Below, piece after piece: positions 17,361 through 33,965 of a DNA stretch of 64,000 bases. Source of the DNA: Hasllibacter halocynthiae (GTDB lineage: Bacteria > Pseudomonadota > Alphaproteobacteria > Rhodobacterales > Rhodobacteraceae); the NCBI RefSeq assembly GCF_003003095.1, contig NZ_PVTT01000002.1:248001-312000 (forward strand). The letters run 5' to 3'. Numbering within the stretch: the stretch's first letter is position 1; each line of letters opens with the position of its first letter. The translations under genes and the position numbers were made by a program. The notes below the pieces were generated by a model. That model ran no database searches and was not told the DNA's origin. It worked only from the letters and a program-made list of their open reading frames with translations.

Positions 17361-19420
17361 CAATCGACGAGTTTCTACAGACCCTCTCCGAGGACGTGCG
17401 GCTCCGCTCCGAAGCTGAGGGCCTCTCCATGGAGGAAGCCTTCTTCGCGCGCGTGACGGACACGGTGACGGGATCGGGCGAGGTGGAGCTTCTGGAATAC
17501 TTCCACCATCGCGGAAGTCCCACCTCGGGGATCCGGGTCGATGGATGGGGCGGCAACCCCGGAAGGTCCGGACAGCTGACTCTGTGCCTCGTCTCCCACT
17601 CCGACGACGTCGATGGCCCCGTCCTCACCGGCTCCGAGCTGAACGCGATCTTCAGGCGTCCCCTCAAGTTCCTTCAGAGCGCCCTGAAGGAGGACTGGCG
17701 GGACGCGCTTGAGGAGACGTCTCCCGGGTTCGAACTGGCTGATATGATTGCCGCAAAATGGCCGAAGGTTCAGAAAATCCGACTGCTGCTGCTAACGAAC
17801 CGGAGGCTCAGCAGGCGGATCGACGGACGGGAAATGACGGAGTTCCGCGACCGGCCCGTGGCCTACAGCGTGTGGGACGCCACGCGCCTGCACAAACTGG
17901 AGGCATCCTCGCTGGCCCGCGAGGACATCGTCGTCAATCTCGACGAACACGGAGGGGCCATCCCGATCCTTCCCGCCCACATGCCGGGATCGCCCTATGA
18001 GGCCTACCTGTCCGTGTTCCCCGGTGCGGTGCTCGCCTCCATCTACGATCGTTGGGCGGCCCGTCTGCTGGAGAGCAACGTCCGTGTGTTCCTCCAGGCA
18101 AGAGGCAACGTGAATAAGGGCATTCGTAGGACCATCGAGGAGGAGCCCAAGATGTTCTTCGCCTACAACAACGGGATCACGGCGACGGCGGAAGCCATCG
18201 AGATCGAGGAACGGGACGGCCTCACCGTGATGACGCGAATTCGAAACCTGCAGATCGTGAACGGGGGGCAGACGACGGCCTCCATCCATGCCGCCCTCCG
18301 CGCGAAGAAGGACCTCTCCGGCACCTTCGTGCAGGCGAAGCTGTCCGTGGTCGACGGGGAGCAGGCCGAGCGCATCGTCCCCGACATCTCGCGCTATGCG
18401 AACAGCCAGAACCGCATCGCCGCCGCCGATTTCTTCTCGAACCACTCATTCCACGTGCGGATGGAGGAGATCTCGCGCCGTATCTATGCACCCGCTCGCG
18501 AGGGTGCCTTCACACAGAGCAGGTGGTTCTACGAGCGGGCACGGGGACAGTTCGCGGACCGCCGCTCCGGACTGACCGCGGCCGAGACCAAGAAGTTCGA
18601 CCTCGAGCATCCTCGCGCGCAGGTCTTCACCAAGACAGACCTCGCCAAGGCCGAGATGACATGACGCCGACAGCCCGATGTCGTCAGCAAAGGTGCGCAG
18701 AAGAACTTCGCCTTCTTCGCGAATGCCGTCGGACGCGAATGGGACAAGTCAGATGTCGGCTTTAATGAGGAGTGGTTCCGCGACGCCGTCGCCAAGCTGA
18801 TCGTCTTCCGGCGGATGGAACGGATCGTCTCCGACGGCGCCGGTCGCTGGTACACTGGTGGCCTGCGGGCGAATACGGTCTGCTACGCGATCTCCAAGTT
18901 CGTGGATGACCTAGAGACGGACGGACGCGCGCTGGACCTCCGTGCGATCTGGACGGCTCAGGACATCCCTGACGAACTGACGGAGGTGCTGGATGTCTAC
19001 GGCGAGGTCCTGCACCTGCACCTGCTGGATCCGCAGGGCGGGTCGAACCCGACGGAGTGGGCGAAGAAGCGCGCCTGCTGGGCCGCGGCAGCGGGATTGA
19101 AGGTCGAGCACTCTGTGGATCTGTCGAGTCTGCTGATCGACGTCGGGGAGAAGCGGGTCCGCAAGGCCGAGGGTCGAAGGGACCAGAAAATGGTGGACGG
19201 CATCGAGGCGCAGACCGCGACGGTCGAGCTCGGCGCCGATGAGTGGACACGCCTGCGCGACTGGATCTCCGAAACCGGCATGAAAGTCTCTCCGGCGGAG
19301 GCAGGCATCCTGGAGTTGGCTGAGCGGATCCGCGTGAAGCCACTGTCGGAGGCCCAGGCACGCCGCGCGATGGATGTGCGCGTCCGCGCCTTGTCAGCCG
19401 GTTACTTTTCCGGTGCCTAA
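17357..19420 (+). pseudogene. AIPR (abortive infection phage resistance) family protein interrupted by TGA
   Basis: The full-length frame would give about 687 residues, normal for the AIPR family (PF10592). The core motif FFAYNNGITATAEAI is followed by LQIVNGGQTTASIHAAL and RYANSQNRIAAADFFSNH. At 18662-18664 an in-frame TGA occurs directly where the family has a Trp (expected around T-W-R-R-x-P); the same frame then continues without any shift as VVSKGAQKNFAFFANAVG, FNEEWFRDAVAKL and so on to 19420. So a single TGG-to-TGA change splits an otherwise intact gene into 435 residues plus a tail. A reinitiated product from the ATG at 18815 would lack the conserved junction. The gene overlaps the DUF4420 gene by 4 bases. 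Confidence 0.85.
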
Positions 19421-19853
19421 ATGACGGCTGCCCTTGCAACAGCTCCAGTCCTTTACCGACCGTTTTCGGACACCGTTAGGACCTCGCTTTGCGCTCATGT
19501 CGCACCCGCAGCGAACGACCGCTTCCCGCCCTCCTTAACGGGTAACGTCCACATCTTACGGAGGGTGCTGCCTCGCCGCCCATGGTCCGGTCCGCCCGCA
19601 TGCATCTGGTCAACTACTCAAGCGGCTGATCGGACTTCGCAGTCTGGACCTCCGGGCATGCTCAGCGAGAGCAGTGGCCCGTGGGTGTCACCTCTGAACG
19701 CTGAGCGGGCACTACAGTGGCCAGGGGTCTCTCATCGCCGGCCATGAAACATGGTCGAAATCACCAAAACGGGCCATGGTCATCTTCGCTGTCAAGAATG
19801 GTCAGAAACCTGGCGGTGATAGCCAACCTGCGTAGCAGATCACAGCGGGAGTG
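19421..19853. other. Non-coding stretch between the AIPR gene and tRNA-Lys
   Basis: About 430 bases without a convincing gene; short open frames here have no recognisable similarity. A near-palindrome CCATGAAACATGG lies around 19742-19754 and three ATGGTC words occur at 19751, 19776 and 19798. I see no integrase fragment and no repeat of the tRNA 3' end. It may be the worn end of the genomic island. Confidence 0.5.
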
Positions 19854-19930
19854 TGGTGAGCCGTCCGGGACTCGAACCCGGGACCTACTGATTAAAAGTC
19901 AGTTGCTCTAACCAACTGAGCTAACGGCCC
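19854..19930 (-). tRNA. tRNA-Lys (anticodon TTT)
   Basis: A full cloverleaf with encoded CCA (complement of 19854-19856). The acceptor stem GGGCCGT pairs with ACGGCTC (one G-U), the anticodon stem is ACTGA/TCAGT around the loop CTTTTAA, and the T loop is TTCGAGT. The 3' end faces the defence-gene remnant, the usual orientation for an integration site. Confidence 0.97.
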
Positions 19931-20018
19931 GTCGGCGGCCCTATCCTCGTGGTCGCCGGCGGTCAAGCGCGCGCCGCGCGTTAATCGCTCGTTCAGCCTC
20001 GGCGGCTAGGGTGCGGGC

Positions 20019-21786
20019 ATGAACGCGCGACCCGCCCCACCCCAGCCGCCGGAGGACGATCCGCCCGCGTCCATCGAAGCCCTCCTCGCGCGCGAGCGGC
20101 GGGGCCGGCTGAACGCCGAGCGACGTCTCGTCGCGAAGGAGGCCGAGCTGCTCGACGCGAATCGCCGCCTCGACGCGCGCGCCTCCTCCCTGCGGGCGCG
20201 GACGATCCAGGTCGAGGCTCGTGCCGAGGCTGCCGAGAAAGGGCGCGCCGCCGCCGACGGCCGCGCCGCCACGTCCGAGCGCCTCCTCTGGGACGCGCTC
20301 GAGGCGATCCATGACGGGTTCGCGCTCTACGATCCAGGCGGGGATATGATCGCCGCGAACCGGGCCTTCCTGCGCCCCTTCGCCGGCCTGGGCGAGGTGG
20401 GGCCGGGCATCGCCTACGACCGCCTGCTGGTCCTGATGTGCGAAGAGGGGCTGATCGAGCTGGGCGACATGGGCGCATCGGACTGGATCGACATGATGCG
20501 GCACCGCCTGACCCGGAACCCGATCCCGGACCAGTCGCTAAGGCTCTTCGACGGCACGGAGGTGCGGCTCGTCGACCGCCGGACCGGGGACGGAAACGTC
20601 GTCTCCATCGCGCTCGACGTCGCCGCCGCCAGCCGTCGCGAGGCCGAGCTGGCGGAGGCCCGCCGCGCCGCGGAGAGCGCGAGCGCCGCGAAGTCCGCCT
20701 TCCTCGCCGCCATGAGCCACGAGCTGCGGACCCCCCTCAACGGCGTGGTCGGCACCGCCGATCTCCTGGCGGAGACCGCGCTGGACGAGGATCAGCGCTT
20801 CCTGGCGGACACTATCCGATCGTCGGGGGAAGCGCTCCTCGAGATGGTCGACGACGTGCTCGACTTCAGCCGGATCGAGGCGGGCCGCCTGGAGTTGCGC
20901 GAGGGGCCGGTGGACATGGCCCGGATCGCGCGCGACGTGGCCGAGTTGATCCGCCCCCAGATCGACGGGTCGCGGGTCCGCCTGCGCCTCGACATCGGCG
21001 AATTGCCGACGGGGCTTCGGGGCGACGGCGGGCGGATCCGGCAGATCCTGCTGAATCTCGCGGGGAACGCGGCGAAGTTCACGGAGGCCGGCAAGATCCG
21101 GATAACCGCCCGTGGCCGGGCTGCGGGCAACCGGGCCGAGCTCGTGCTCGAGGTCGCCGATACCGGGCCCGGCATCCCGGAAGCCGACCACGCCGCCGTC
21201 TTCGAGGAGTTCGCCCGCGCCACGACCGCGGGCGCGCGGTCGGTGGAAGGCTCGGGCCTCGGGCTCGCGATCACGCGCCGGCTCGTCTCCGCGATGGGGG
21301 GGCGGATCGCGTTGAGGAGCGCGCCGGGCGCCGGCTCCCGCTTCACCGTGACCCTCCCGCTCGCGCGCGGGGTTCCACCCGGGCCGGGGGACGCCGCCCG
21401 CCTGCGCGTCCTCGCCGCCGAGGACAACCGGACCAATCGCATGATCTTCGAACGTATGCTCGCCCATCTGCCGGTGGACATCGTGACGGTCGAGAACGGG
21501 CGCCGGGCGCTCGACCTCTTCGGCGAGGGGGGCTGGGACCTCGTGTTCCTCGACATCTCGATGCCGGTGATGGACGGCCGCGCCGCCGCGGCGGCCATCC
21601 GCGCGCACGAGGCGCGGCACAGCCTCGCCCGAACGCCGATCCTCGCGATGACCGCGCACGTCCTTCCCGACGAGATCGAGGCGATGCGGGCGTCCGGCAT
21701 CGACGACGTCGTGTTCAAGCCCCTGCGCCGGGATGCCCTGACGAAGGTCCTCGAGGGCGCCCTGACCGCGCCCGGCGACGAGGTGG

Positions 21787-21803
<17 letters not shown>
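20019..21803 (+). CDS. Hybrid sensor histidine kinase / response regulator
   Basis: A 594-residue protein with no obvious membrane segment. An N-terminal coiled coil (residues ~20-90) is followed by a PAS-like region (ALEAIHDGFALYDPGGDMIAAN). The HisKA domain has MSHELRTPLNGVVG with the phospho-accepting His near residue 233. The ATPase domain has NLAGNAAKFTEAG, ADTGPGIP and EGSGLGLAI. The receiver domain has the phosphorylatable Asp in DLVFLDISMPVMDG (about residue 510) and the conserved Lys in VVFKPL. It is therefore likely a cytoplasmic phosphorelay protein of the ArcB/BarA type lacking a C-terminal Hpt. The signal is unknown. Its 3' end overlaps the convergent recQ by 17 bases. Confidence 0.93.
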
Positions 21804-23819
<2,016 letters not shown>

Positions 23820-23823
<4 letters not shown>

Positions 23824-24308
23824 GGGCGCACCTCCAGCGGCAGGCCCGCAACCATCAGCGTCACGCGGTCCGACGCGGCCGCGACGCGCTGGTTCAGCCT
23901 TCCCTGGGCGTCGCGGAAGGCGCGTCCGAGGGGCGTGGCGGGCACGATCCCCTGCCCCACCTCGTTCGACACGCAGATCACGTCCGCCCGGCAGGCCCGG
24001 AGGGCGTCCGGCAGAGCCTCGGCCCCCTCCCCCCGGCCCGCGAGGAGAAGGTTGGAGAGCCAGAGGGTCAGGCAGTCGATCACGACGGGGCGATCCTCGC
24101 GCAAGGTGGCCAGGGCTTCGGGAAGGTCGAGCGGCACTTCGAGGACCTCCCATCCGGCGCCGCGGTCCGCGCGGTGCCGGGCGATGCGGGCGGCCATCTC
24201 CGCGTCATGGGCCTGGGCGGTCGCGATCAGCACGCCGCCGCCCGCACGCGCCTCGGCCATCCGCGACTTCCCCGACCGGGCGCCGCCCAGGATCAGGGAC
24301 ACGGCCAT
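23820..24308 (-). CDS. cobU: Adenosylcobinamide kinase / adenosylcobinamide-phosphate guanylyltransferase
   Basis: A bifunctional enzyme of late cobalamin assembly: it phosphorylates adenosylcobinamide and then attaches GMP. The 162-residue protein carries the P-loop GGARSGKS at residues 8-15, the VIDCLTLWLSNLL segment and VSNEVGQGIVPATPLGRAFRD, all hallmarks of the CobU/CobP family. Length is normal, slightly short at the N-terminus after the P-loop. It sits between yggT and recQ on the minus strand, separated from yggT by 3 bases and overlapping recQ. No other cobalamin genes are in the window, so its pathway partners lie elsewhere. Confidence 0.95.
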
Positions 24309-24311
24309 CGC

Positions 24312-24599
24312 TCAGGCGAAGGCGGAGGCGTTGTTGATCAGGATGATCCGCAGGGCGTAGATCCCGATCAGCACGATCAGCGGCGCGAGGTCGAGGCCGC
24401 CGGTGTTCGGCAGCATCCGGCGGATCGGGGCGTAGATCGGCTCCAGCAGGGCGTTCAGCCCGCCCCAGATCTGCGCGACGAGGGGCTGGCGCAGGTTCAG
24501 CACCTGGAAGTTGATGAGCCATGACATGACGATGTGCGCGATCAGCACGAACCACACCACGTCCAGGATCAGCAGCAGGATTTGCAGCAGCGACAGCAT
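24312..24599 (-). CDS. YggT family membrane protein
   Basis: A 95-residue integral membrane protein with two hydrophobic segments, starting MLSLLQILLLILDVVWFVL at 24599. The conserved YggT region is LLEPIYAPIRRMLPNTGGLD followed by LAPLIVLIGIYALRIIL. Family members have been linked to osmotic or cation stress and to cell-envelope organisation, but the biochemical role is unsettled. A longer in-frame extension upstream to 24833 is not conserved and overlaps the divergent thioesterase gene. It is the first gene of the yggT-cobU-recQ run. Confidence 0.9.
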   Translation of the reverse strand: MLSLLQILLLILDVVWFVLIAHIVMSWLINFQVLNLRQPLVAQIWGGLNALLEPIYAPIRRMLPNTGGLDLAPLIVLIGIYALRIILINNASAFA

Positions 24600-24699
24600 T
24601 CGACGTCCCCCTCGGTCCCGCCTAGGGAGATAGGCGGCCAGCCGGGGGGCCGCAACGGCCCCGCTTGACCCCTCGCCGCGGCGCGGCGATGGGACCGGG

Positions 24700-25248
24700 A
24701 TGTACCCCGTGATCCGCATGGCGAAGGAGCTCTGGAAGTTCCGTTCCGCCCCGCCCCTGGCGCTCGGCGAGGCGCACGTCTCACACCATGTCTGCTGGCC
24801 GCAGGACATCGACGTCTGGATGGAGCTGAACAACGGCCGGACGCTGACGCTCTACGATCTGGGGCGGGTGGTGCTGTTCCAGCGGATGGGCTTCCCGCGG
24901 GTGATGCGCGAGCGTCGCTGGGCGGGCACGATCCTCGGGGGCTCGACGCGCTACCGAAAGCGGGTGCGGATGGGCGACCGGATCGAGATGCGCTCCCGGA
25001 TCGTGGGCTGGGACGCGCGATTCTCCTATGCCGAGCAGTCCATGCGGGTGAAGGGGGTCACGACCTCGCACGCCCTCCTCCGGATGGGGGTCACGTCGAA
25101 GGAAGGGCTCGTTCCCAGCGTGGAGGTCGAGCAGGCGCTCGGCCTCGGCCCGAGCCCCGCGCTGCCGGAATGGATCTCGGCCTGGGCCGAGGCCGACGGG
25201 GCGCGCCCCTGGCCGCCGATGGAGGGCGCGGCGACGCCGGAGGCCTGA
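24700..25248 (+). CDS. Acyl-CoA thioesterase (4HBT-like hotdog fold)
   Basis: A 182-residue hotdog-fold protein of the acyl-CoA thioesterase family. The catalytic-helix region reads PQDIDVWMELNNGRTLTLYD, which takes the place of the Asp-containing motif of 4-hydroxybenzoyl-CoA thioesterases (here Asp-Ile-Asp and the helix Asn-Asn-Gly). It is followed by GGSTRYRKRVRMGDRIEM typical of the second strand. The substrate is unknown. It is divergent from yggT across about 100 bases. A strong GC hairpin follows its stop. Confidence 0.75.
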   Translation: MYPVIRMAKELWKFRSAPPLALGEAHVSHHVCWPQDIDVWMELNNGRTLTLYDLGRVVLFQRMGFPRVMRERRWAGTILGGSTRYRKRVRMGDRIEMRSRIVGWDARFSYAEQSMRVKGVTTSHALLRMGVTSKEGLVPSVEVEQALGLGPSPALPEWISAWAEADGARPWPPMEGAATPEA

Positions 25249-25285
25249 TTCGGCGCCGGCCATCTGAGAGGCGGGCGCGGGAGAC

Positions 25286-25313
25286 GGGCGCGGGAGGGGT
25301 TCCCCCCGCGCCC
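25286..25313. terminator. GC-rich hairpin between convergent genes
   Basis: GGGCGCGGG at 25286-25294 pairs with CCCGCGCCC at 25305-25313, with an inner GGG/CCC pairing. It lies between the convergent thioesterase and katG genes and could end transcripts from both; it has no T-run. Confidence 0.5.
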
Positions 25314-25319
25314 TGCGGC

Positions 25320-27611
<2,292 letters not shown>

Positions 27612-27672
27612 TCACTTGCCCGTTGCCAAGCCGCGCGATCCCCGCGAGCGTGGCGGCGGGGAGGACGCGGGG

Positions 27673-29100
27673 ATGGTGAGCGCGACGACGGACGTGCCCG
27701 TGGCGGGGGACCGGCGCCGGGTCTTCGGCTGGCTGATGTTCGACTGGGCCTCGCAGCCCTTCTACACGCTCTGCCTCACCTTCGTCTTCGGCCCCTACTT
27801 CACCGCCGTCGTGGCCGGCGCCCTCCTGTCGGACGGGCTGCCCGAGGCGGCGGCCGACGCGCGCGCCCAGATCCTATGGTCCCGCGCGCAGACCTGGATC
27901 GGGGTCGCCATCGCGCTGACGGCGCCGTTCCTCGGGGCGCTGGCGGACACGTCGGGACGCAAGATGCCGTGGGTCTGGGCGTTCTCCCTGCTCTACGTCG
28001 CGGGGACGGCGGGGCTGTGGGTCATGGCGCCGGACGCCTCGGGCGTCGTGCTCGCGCTCGTGGCGTTCGGGATCGCGATGGCGGGGGCCGAGTTCACGAC
28101 CATCTTCACGAACGCGATGCTGCCTTCGCTGGCCACGGGGGGGCGGGTCGGGCGCCTCTCGGGGGCGGGCTATGCGCTCGGCTATGCGGGGGGCGTGCTG
28201 GCGCTGCTGATCATGCTGGCGTTCTTCGTCGAGCAGCCGGGCGGCACCACGCTGCTGGGCAGGCCGCCCGCGCTGGGGCTGGACCCCGGGGCCCGCGAGG
28301 GGACGCGCTTCGTCGGGCCCTTCGCCGCCATCTGGTTCGCGCTCTTCATGGTGCCCTTCTTCCTCTACGTCCGGGACGACCGCGCGGACACCCGGCGCGC
28401 CAGCGTGCCGCGGGCCTGGGCGGACCTGAAGGCGATGGTCCGCTCGATCCCCGGGCGCCCATCGCTCGCGGCGTGGCTCGCGGGCTCCATGCTCTACCGC
28501 GACGCGCTCGTCGCGCTCTACGCCTTCGGCGGGGTCTACGCGACGCTCGTCCTCGACTGGGAGGTCACGCAGGTCGGCGTGTTCGGCATCCTCGGGGCCG
28601 TCGCGGCCGCGATCGCCTCCTGGGCCGGGGGGCGGCTCGACGGGGCGCTGGGGCCGAAGCCGGTGATCGTGGGGGCGGTCCTGGTGCTGACGGGGGTGGT
28701 GATCGTGCTCGTCGGCATGACGCCGGAGGCGCTGTTTGGCGTCCCGCTGGCGACGGGGCTGCCCACCACGGGCGCCGCGCGCCTTCTGTTCGGCGAGGGG
28801 ATGGGAACGGCGGACGTGGTCTTCTACGTCCTCGGCGCGGCGATCGGCGGCGCGGGCGGCGTGCTGCAGGCGGCGTCGCGCACGATGATGGTGCGCCATT
28901 CCGACCCCGCGCGCGCGACGGAGGCGTTCGGCCTCTACGCACTCTCGGGCAAGGCGACGGCCTTCCTCGCGCCCCTGCTCATCGGGATCGCCACCTCGGC
29001 CACGGGATCGGCGCGGCTCGGCATCTTTCCGGTCGCGCTCCTCTTCCTTGCGGGGCTCGTCCTGCTACGCTGGGTGAGACCGGAAGGAGATCGCACATGA
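27673..29100 (+). CDS. MFS transporter, UMF1 (Atg22-like) family
   Basis: A 475-residue inner-membrane permease with about 12 hydrophobic segments. The conserved N-terminal segment FGWLMFDWASQPFYTLCLTF and the later SGAGYALGYAGGVLALL match the UMF1/Vps-Atg22 type of the major facilitator superfamily. GGVLQAASRTMMVRHSDP and EAFGLYALSGKATAFLAPL mark the second half. I choose the ATG at 27673; about 85 upstream codons in frame overlap the katG control region. Substrate is unknown (amino-acid export is seen for distant eukaryotic relatives). Its stop overlaps the start of mepA (ATGA), so the two are coupled. Confidence 0.88.
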   Translation: MVSATTDVPVAGDRRRVFGWLMFDWASQPFYTLCLTFVFGPYFTAVVAGALLSDGLPEAAADARAQILWSRAQTWIGVAIALTAPFLGALADTSGRKMPWVWAFSLLYVAGTAGLWVMAPDASGVVLALVAFGIAMAGAEFTTIFTNAMLPSLATGGRVGRLSGAGYALGYAGGVLALLIMLAFFVEQPGGTTLLGRPPALGLDPGAREGTRFVGPFAAIWFALFMVPFFLYVRDDRADTRRASVPRAWADLKAMVRSIPGRPSLAAWLAGSMLYRDALVALYAFGGVYATLVLDWEVTQVGVFGILGAVAAAIASWAGGRLDGALGPKPVIVGAVLVLTGVVIVLVGMTPEALFGVPLATGLPTTGAARLLFGEGMGTADVVFYVLGAAIGGAGGVLQAASRTMMVRHSDPARATEAFGLYALSGKATAFLAPLLIGIATSATGSARLGIFPVALLFLAGLVLLRWVRPEGDRT

Positions 29101-29942
29101 TCCGACTGATCGGCCTCTTGATCCTCGCCGCCCTGCCCGCCCTCGCCCAGACGGAGGCGCGGGAGTTCTTCGGCCGCGTCGACGGGCCCACCGCCGGGGA
29201 CGGCCGGGCCTACGGCTCCTACAGCCGCGGGTGCCTCGCCGGGGCGGCGCAGCTGCCCGAGACGGGGCCCACCTGGCAGGCCATGCGCCTCGGCCGCAAC
29301 CGCAACTGGGGCCACCCGGCGCTGATCGACTTCGTGCAGGACCTGTCCCGCAGCGCGCGGCTCCTCGGGTGGAACGGCATATACGTGGGCGACCTCAGCC
29401 AGCCCAGGGGCGGGCCGATGCTGTCGGGGCACCGCTCGCATCAGATCGGCCTCGACGCCGACATATGGATGCGCCCCCCCGGCCGCCTCGACCTCTCGCC
29501 CGGCGAGCGGGAGAACATCTCCTCGATCTCCATGCGGCGGGCGGAGGGGGCCTACGTCAATGACCGGTGGACCCCGACGCACCACGCGCTGCTGCGCGCG
29601 GCGGCCTCCGACCCGCGCGTGGCGCGCATCTTCGTCTTCCCCGGCGCGAAGGTCGCGATGTGCGACGCCGAGACGGGCGATCGTTCCTATCTGCGGCGGA
29701 TCAGGCCCTGGTGGGGGCACCACTACCACTTCCACGTGCGCCTGCGCTGCCCGCGCGGAGAGAGGGGCTGCGTCGACCAGGACCCGCCCCCGCCCGGCGA
29801 CGGCTGCGCCGAGGCGCGGCAGTGGCAGGCGAACATCCTCAACCCCCCGCCGCCCGACCCGAACGCGCCGGCGCCGGCCCCGCGGCGGGAGCTGACGCTG
29901 GCGGACCTGCCAGGGCAATGTGCCGCGCTGGTCGGGCGCTAG
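29097..29942 (+). CDS. mepA: Penicillin-insensitive murein endopeptidase
   Basis: A periplasmic zinc peptidase of the M74 (LAS) group that cuts D,D cross-links in peptidoglycan; 281 residues. A cleavable signal peptide (IGLLILAALPALAQ) opens the protein. Zinc and catalytic residues are in SGHRSHQIGLDADIW (His and Asp) and WWGHHYHFHVRLRCP (His-x-His), the family signature. Cysteines that form disulfides in MepA are present near CAEARQW and PGQCAALVG. The gene starts in the stop of the MFS gene and overlaps the following esterase-like gene by 23 bases. A heavy proline run precedes the last 25 residues. Confidence 0.94.
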   Translation: MIRLIGLLILAALPALAQTEAREFFGRVDGPTAGDGRAYGSYSRGCLAGAAQLPETGPTWQAMRLGRNRNWGHPALIDFVQDLSRSARLLGWNGIYVGDLSQPRGGPMLSGHRSHQIGLDADIWMRPPGRLDLSPGERENISSISMRRAEGAYVNDRWTPTHHALLRAAASDPRVARIFVFPGAKVAMCDAETGDRSYLRRIRPWWGHHYHFHVRLRCPRGERGCVDQDPPPPGDGCAEARQWQANILNPPPPDPNAPAPAPRRELTLADLPGQCAALVGR

Positions 29943-30795
29943 CGCCGCACCCCTCCTTCTCGCGCTGCTAGCCGCCCTTCCCTGCCGGGGGGAGGGGCGC
30001 CTGGCGGGCGCGGTGCCCGTCGAGGTCGGCGGCGCATCCGGGATCGAGCTGGAGGCGCCGGGGCAGGACGCCGTCCTCCTCGGCGATCGGGGCACCCTGC
30101 ACGAGCTGATGATCGAGCGGGACGCGGCGGGCGACCCCGTGGCCGCCCGCGTCCGCGCCTCGCGCCCTCTCCTCGGCCGGGACGGCGCGTCCATGGGGCG
30201 GGTGGACTCGGAGGCGCTGGCGCGGCGTGCGGACGGGCGATGGTACGTGGCATTCGAAGGCGGCCGCCCGCGGGTCTCGACATGGGCGCCGGGCGCGCGG
30301 CCGTTGGACGGTCCTTCCGCGCCGCTGACGGCGATCGACCCCGCCCCGGGCATCGCGCGGAACGAGGGCTTCGAGGCTTTGGCCGCCACGCCGGCGGGGG
30401 TTCTCGCGATCTCCGAGGGAAGCGGGGCGGACGGCCGCCATCCCGTCCGCCTCTGGACCGGCACGGGCTGGACGACCCTGCCCGCCCTGGCCGCCGCGCC
30501 CTCCGGCCTGCGCCCGACCGGGGCCGACTGGGGGCCCGACGGGCGCCTCTACCTCCTGGAGCGCCGCTTCGGGGGGCTCGGCTTCGCCGCGCGGGTTCGG
30601 CGCTTCGCGCTAGGGCCGGATGGGCTGACGGGCGGCGAGACGGTCCTCGACCTGCCCCTGGGGCTGCACGGCAACCTCGAGGGGATCGCCGCCTGGCGCG
30701 ACGCGGAAGGCGCGGTCCGGCTGACCCTCGTGTCGGACGACAACTTCCTGCCGTTCCAGCGTGCGCAGATCGTCGAGTACGTCCTCGAAGGCTGA
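29920..30795 (+). CDS. Esterase-like activity of phytase family protein
   Basis: A secreted protein of about 291 residues with a beta-propeller-like fold predicted for the family (PF13449). The N-terminus is a short hydrophobic leader (PLLLALLAALPCRGEG). Conserved segments are VDSEALARRADGRWYVAFEG, NEGFEALAATPAGVLAISEG and GNLEGIAAW, ending LVSDDNFLPFQRAQIVEY, the typical C-terminal signature. I use a GTG at 29920 as start, inside the mepA 3' end; a start a little downstream cannot be excluded. Phytase or esterase activity is only a family label. It is the third gene of the MFS-mepA operon. Confidence 0.82.
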   Translation: MPRWSGASAAPLLLALLAALPCRGEGRLAGAVPVEVGGASGIELEAPGQDAVLLGDRGTLHELMIERDAAGDPVAARVRASRPLLGRDGASMGRVDSEALARRADGRWYVAFEGGRPRVSTWAPGARPLDGPSAPLTAIDPAPGIARNEGFEALAATPAGVLAISEGSGADGRHPVRLWTGTGWTTLPALAAAPSGLRPTGADWGPDGRLYLLERRFGGLGFAARVRRFALGPDGLTGGETVLDLPLGLHGNLEGIAAWRDAEGAVRLTLVSDDNFLPFQRAQIVEYVLEG

Positions 30796-30923
30796 AGAGC
30801 CGGCCGCCGCGCCCGGTCCCGCGCCGTGCAACCGCGCGGTGCCGTCCGCGTTCATTCCAGGGCGGACGGCAGGCGGCGCCCCCGTCTGCGTCCGCACGGC
30901 ACACGCACGAAGAGGAGGCATCC

Positions 30924-33770
<2,847 letters not shown>

Positions 33771-33913
33771 CCCTTCGAGCGGCTTCCGGGCGCGGCAAGT
33801 CCCGCCCCGGCCCCCGCGGCTGGCGAAGCGGGCTGGGATCTCGCGCGTGCCAGTCATCCGGCGCCATCGGCGCGAAGGCATGCATGTCATGTCCCGCGCC
33901 GTGGAGCCGATGC

Positions 33914-33947
33914 GGCCGAAGCGAGCGCGGCGGCGCCCGCTTCGGCC
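33914..33947. terminator. 10-bp perfect stem between clpG and hsp20
   Basis: GGCCGAAGCG at 33914-33923 pairs with CGCTTCGGCC at 33938-33947 around a 14-base loop. It lies in the 195-base gap between the convergent clpG and hsp20 genes and may terminate both. No T-run is present. Confidence 0.5.
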
Positions 33948-33965
33948 AGGGGGTTCGACCAGGGA

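Noticed and set aside
18640-19420. TGA read as Trp as a genome-wide code change
   Set aside because: Many intact genes here end with TGA and use TGG for Trp; the two TGA-at-Trp cases lie only in decaying accessory genes.
19421-19853. Integrase fragment or attachment repeat near tRNA-Lys
   Set aside because: No open frame resembles a tyrosine recombinase and I could not find a second copy of the tRNA 3' end in the window.
30796-30923. Sigma-32 heat-shock promoter before clpG
   Set aside because: No pair of elements close enough to the alphaproteobacterial RpoH consensus could be recognised.
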